In this document: positions 61,315-64,000 of the stretch, in pieces
How positions within the stretch are numbered: the first letter of the stretch is position 1
Layout of the letters: the number at the start of each line of letters is the position of its first letter
NCBI GenBank assembly: GCA_963765375.1
Contig: CAVXVZ010000005.1
Span: forward strand, 930,001 to 994,000
Source of the DNA: Roseiarcus sp963765375
GTDB taxonomy: Bacteria; Pseudomonadota; Alphaproteobacteria; Rhizobiales; Beijerinckiaceae
Direction: 5' to 3'
DNA: 64,000 nucleotides
Made by a program: the position numbers and the translations under genes
The notes under the pieces: model-generated
Databases searched by the model: none
What the model was told of the DNA's origin: nothing
The model's input: only the letters and a program-made list of their open reading frames with translations

Positions 61315-62757
61315 TCAGCAACAGCCAAGACTACCGCGATAGTGCGCGGCGACCGCCGGCTCCAGGTCGCCCCAAGCTTCGAAAAACGCGGCGCGCGACG
61401 GCATTTTCGCCCGGTATTGGCGGCGGAGTTCGCCTTCCGCAGCGTCGAGATCGACGCCGGTCAGCCGCCCGTCCCGCATGATCTCCCGGCCTGCGACCAC
61501 CAAGCGCGCGACATGGGCGGCGCGCGCGCGCGCAAAGACGAGGTCGACGGGCTCCACGGCCAGAACGGCGTCGCGGTCGAGCGCATCGAGATCGAGCACG
61601 AGAATGTCGGCGGGCGCCCCGACCGCAAGCGCGCCGGGACCAGGCGCGCCGTTGGCGAACCGCCCATTGGCGACGATCGCGGAGAGCCATGCTCCCCGAT
61701 CAATCACGCTTTCGAAGCCCCAGCCGCCATGCAGGAAATGTCCGAGTCGCATTTCGCGCACGATGTCGTCGTCCTCGTCGAAGGCCGAAGCGTCGACGCC
61801 GAGCGCGATCCGGCAACCGCGCTTCAGCGCCTCGGAAATTGGCGCAATGCCGCTCTTGAGGTGAAGATTCGAGCTTGGGTTTGTAGCGATGATCGCGCCT
61901 GCACCCGCGATCGCGTCGAGCTCAGCGGGCTGGGCGTGGACGCAATGGGCGAGCGTCAGGCGCGGCGTGAGCAGTCCAAGTGTCTTCAGTCGCTCGACGA
62001 CGCCTTCTGGATAGGCGCGGTCGGCGAACGCACGCTGGTATCGGGTCTCCAGCAAATGCATGTGCACCCGCCGTCCGGTGACGCGCGAAGCTTCGGCGAT
62101 CCCAGCGATGAGTTCGTCCGAACACCATTGCGGACCGCTGGGCCCGAACTGAACGGAAAAAAGATCGCTCTCCGTCTCGGCAGCGATCTCTTCGACGTTG
62201 GCGATCTGCTCCACGACCCCCGGCATCGAGGAGAGGAACTGCGTCTCGATCACCGCGCGGACATCGTCCGGCAGCTTCATCAGGACGCTGTCTTCGCCGT
62301 CGTAGACCAAGGGGTTGCGATCGCGCATGGACACGGCGAGCGTGACGCGCAGGCCGACGTCCCGCGCGGCGCGCGCGACCTCCTTGGCCTCCTCAACGGG
62401 TGCCACCGGCCCATGAAAGCGGGTGTAGTGGGCCATCACCGACCCCGCGCCGGCGCGCGCCGCGCGTCCGAAGGCGGCGAGCGCGCCGAGATAGGGGTCG
62501 ATCGCGGGCATCGCGGCGAGCCGCAGCAGCCAGGTCTCGAGCGGTTTCCCAGCCGCGCCGAACGACGTCGGCGAGAGCGGGCGGGCGTGATCATGCGCAT
62601 TGATGAGCGCGGGCATCGCCAGCAGGCGACGGATGGGCGGATGGGCCGAGGGAGTGGTCCCAGCGATGTGTCCGTCCCTGATCGACAGATCGACCGGCGG
62701 ACCTGCCGGACTGCCGTCGGTCGGCAACAGGACAACGCCGGAAAGCCGGTCGATCAT
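61315..62757 (-). CDS. Amidohydrolase (cytosine deaminase/chlorohydrolase-like)
   Basis: A 480-residue metal-dependent hydrolase. Ligand motifs: INAHDHARPLS (the HxH pair), HMHLLETRYQ (His), LAHCVHAQPAELD (His), and GVDASAFDEDDDIVREMRLG (Asp). The closing domain ADILVLDLDALDRDAVL is the usual composite barrel. Start ATG 62757. It would hydrolyse or deaminate a cyclic or amide-bearing nitrogen compound. Cotranscribed with the cyclo-ligase-like and oxygenase genes. Confidence 0.85.
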   Translation of the reverse strand: MIDRLSGVVLLPTDGSPAGPPVDLSIRDGHIAGTTPSAHPPIRRLLAMPALINAHDHARPLSPTSFGAAGKPLETWLLRLAAMPAIDPYLGALAAFGRAARAGAGSVMAHYTRFHGPVAPVEEAKEVARAARDVGLRVTLAVSMRDRNPLVYDGEDSVLMKLPDDVRAVIETQFLSSMPGVVEQIANVEEIAAETESDLFSVQFGPSGPQWCSDELIAGIAEASRVTGRRVHMHLLETRYQRAFADRAYPEGVVERLKTLGLLTPRLTLAHCVHAQPAELDAIAGAGAIIATNPSSNLHLKSGIAPISEALKRGCRIALGVDASAFDEDDDIVREMRLGHFLHGGWGFESVIDRGAWLSAIVANGRFANGAPGPGALAVGAPADILVLDLDALDRDAVLAVEPVDLVFARARAAHVARLVVAGREIMRDGRLTGVDLDAAEGELRRQYRAKMPSRAAFFEAWGDLEPAVAAHYRGSLGCC

Positions 62758-62779
62758 TGCGAGACGCCGCCGATGAAGC

Positions 62780-63559
62780 TCACGTCGTCCGTCTCCTGCG
62801 CTCGATCGTTTGCCTGAGCGCCCCAAGGAACGGAATGTCCGTGAACTGGTCCGGGCGCACCTTGTCCCAATCCACGCCTTCCGGCTGCGGGTAGGGCGTC
62901 CGCGTCGCGATCAGCTCGACCTCGGTGGCGATGAAATGCAATGCCGAATCATGGCTCTCCATGACGACTTCGGAATCGGCGACGACTTGAGACGAATGCA
63001 CTGTCGCCGCAATCGGGGTCGCGGGGTTCACGAGCCCGAGTTCGCGGAAGACCCCCTGTTCGAGATCGGCGAACCCGGCGCCCTTTCCTGTGCGCCCGCC
63101 CGCCCTTGTCACCGCGACGCAGCCGACGACGCAGAAATCGAGCTTCGGCATGTCCTCGAAGCCGATCGCGTCTCCGTGCTCCATGAAGCCTTGCGCCGTG
63201 GCTGCGGTTTCGAAGTCGACGCCCTTTGCGGCGAGCTTCTCGGGATCGATGCGCAGATAAGGAAAGCCCCTAGTGAGATAAGGGACCGGCGAGAACAGCA
63301 GTTTGCCCTCGTAGAGCGCGCGCAGTCGAACCGGAATTTGCGGCGGGTCGGGATTGCACTTGATGACGCGAGCGCGCCGCCACTCGTCGAGCTCGCTCAG
63401 GCGCTTGGCGGCGACGTCGGCGCCGACGAAATTCGGAATGCGGTCGAAAGCAGGACCGATATTGACCTGTCGTTCGACCAGCCTCGTCCATACCCGATCA
63501 CGAATCGCGGCCTTGGCCCCATTGCGCTGAGCCCATCGAGAATCGTCACGTTCGGCCAT
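62780..63559 (-). CDS. 5-formyltetrahydrofolate cyclo-ligase-family protein
   Basis: A 259-residue protein (start ATG 63559, MAERDDSRWAQRN). Family pattern: RDRVWTRLVERQVN at the N-terminus, FVGADVAAKRLSELDEWRRA, VIKCNPDPPQIPVRLRALYE, then GRTGKGAGFADLEQGVFREL, matching the ATP/phosphate loop G-x-G-x-G-x2-D. Cyclo-ligase-like paralogues outside C1 metabolism recur beside amidases and amidohydrolases, so the true substrate may not be a folate. The stop is 22 bp before the amidohydrolase start. Confidence 0.8.
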   Translation of the reverse strand: MAERDDSRWAQRNGAKAAIRDRVWTRLVERQVNIGPAFDRIPNFVGADVAAKRLSELDEWRRARVIKCNPDPPQIPVRLRALYEGKLLFSPVPYLTRGFPYLRIDPEKLAAKGVDFETAATAQGFMEHGDAIGFEDMPKLDFCVVGCVAVTRAGGRTGKGAGFADLEQGVFRELGLVNPATPIAATVHSSQVVADSEVVMESHDSALHFIATEVELIATRTPYPQPEGVDWDKVRPDQFTDIPFLGALRQTIERRRRTT

Positions 63560-63569
63560 CTTCGCCCCA

Positions 63570-64000
63570 TTACGACAGTCTTGCGACCGGAGCGCGAACA
63601 ACGCCGTCCTTCTCCAGCGCCGCCGCGACGCGAAGCGCGAGATCCTCGCGCCACGGCGCGGCGATAATCTGCACCCCGATCGGCAGCCTTTCGCCTTCTG
63701 TCCACACCGGCGCCGCAACCACCGGCAGACCGATGAAGGAAATCGGCTGGGTGAACAGTCCTAGGTGTGGCCGCACCAGCATTTCGCGGCCAGCGAGCAC
63801 GAACGTCTTCTGCCCAAGCCTCGGCGCCCGGCACGGGGTTGCCGGCGCGAGCAGGATATCGAAATCGCGAAAAAGCGCCAGCGTCTCGACTCCGAATCGG
63901 CGGCGGAATTTTTGCGCCTGCGCGACCCAGGCGCCGGGAAGCATCGCCCCAGCGACCAGCCGGTCGCCGACATCGGGATCGAAATCCTGAAGGCGCGTGC
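63570..64000 (-). CDS. Amidase, C-terminal part (cut by window edge)
   Basis: The last 143 residues of an amidase-signature enzyme; the frame is open to the window edge. Visible blocks: RLQDFDPDVGDRLVAGAMLP, FRDFDILLAPATPCRAPRLG, ISFIGLPVVAAPVWTEGERL and PIGVQIIAAPWREDLALRVA, the usual C-terminal substrate-pocket and closing segments of AtzE-like amidases. The Ser-Ser-Lys catalytic region lies outside the window. First visible gene of the operon; 10 bp separate it from the cyclo-ligase-like gene. Confidence 0.82.
   Translation of the reverse strand, partial: TRLQDFDPDVGDRLVAGAMLPGAWVAQAQKFRRRFGVETLALFRDFDILLAPATPCRAPRLGQKTFVLAGREMLVRPHLGLFTQPISFIGLPVVAAPVWTEGERLPIGVQIIAAPWREDLALRVAAALEKDGVVRAPVARLS

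Overview
The window looks like chromosomal DNA of a GC-rich alphaproteobacterium, probably Hyphomicrobiales (Rhizobiales). The reasons are an atpHAGDC operon, a trpF-trpB pair, lepA, accA, miaA and serB of alphaproteobacterial type, an OxlT-like oxalate/formate carrier, an Frc-type sugar ABC transporter with araBAD, and rhizobial-style integrase/excisionase genes. Species cannot be fixed from the sequence alone. The housekeeping backbone is cut by several mobile or decayed segments.

Layout. 1-2700 is the end of an integrated element: a frameshifted small gene, an HTH/excisionase-like gene overlapping a tyrosine integrase by about 200 bp, a 3-prime half of a tRNA-Met gene (attachment-site remnant), and an IS630 fragment. 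2760-14155 is mostly backbone: OxlT-like transporter with a 42-residue companion peptide, a pitA gene reduced by a frameshift and a large internal deletion, a DnaQ-like exonuclease coupled to a cNMP/CBS/nucleotidyltransferase protein, an M20 peptidase, a folP-folK fusion, a class IV aminotransferase, a ModE-like regulator, trpF and trpB (trpA does not follow). 14254-18478 holds a TIR-domain gene interrupted by an amber codon, uxuA, accA, tRNA-Trp and tRNA-Gly. 18500-22540 is a decay zone. In it, a P-loop ATPase gene has been split and partly inverted by an IS4-like element, and a ParE-type toxin-antitoxin pair and a hydrolase fragment follow. 22577-31790 is backbone again (FAD monooxygenase, ASCH protein, serB, miaA, hydrolase, HTH protein, VapBC-type pair, lepA). 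An IS1182-like element with a frameshifted transposase separates lepA from a DUF2278-type gene, followed by atpHAGDC, a MmcQ/YjbR protein and a PLP-dependent dehydratase.

The most interesting part is 41296-50847. An intact tRNA-Gln gene stands at the left and a degraded copy of its 3-prime half at the right, next to the C-terminal remnant of a tyrosine integrase. This marks a small genomic island. It carries ycaO and tfuA (4-nt overlap), a zinc metallopeptidase gene with thermolysin-like ligands, and a gene with a strong Shine-Dalgarno whose product ends in seven perfect SGAGV repeats. YcaO-TfuA pairs install backbone thioamides, known on glycine in methyl-coenzyme M reductase. The four genes are therefore read here as a candidate undescribed peptide-modification (RiPP-like) system in which the Gly-rich tail is the substrate and the protease releases it. 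That is inference. An intact IS1182-like element has inserted at the end of a GNAT gene beside it, and a class III cyclase-TPR protein closes the island.

51138-59744 holds a GH19/DUF4087 pair followed by an L-arabinose locus: ABC ATPase, permease, periplasmic binding protein, then ribulokinase, arabinose isomerase and ribulose-5-phosphate 4-epimerase. The right end (60331-64000, minus strand) is a tight operon of an amidase (cut by the window edge), a 5-formyl-THF cyclo-ligase-like protein, an amidohydrolase and a 2OG-Fe(II) oxygenase, possibly for a nitrogen-rich heterocycle. Two 16-bp palindromes of the form TGTGAC-N4-GTCACA, upstream of the TIR gene and of the GH19 gene, resemble CRP/FNR-family operators.
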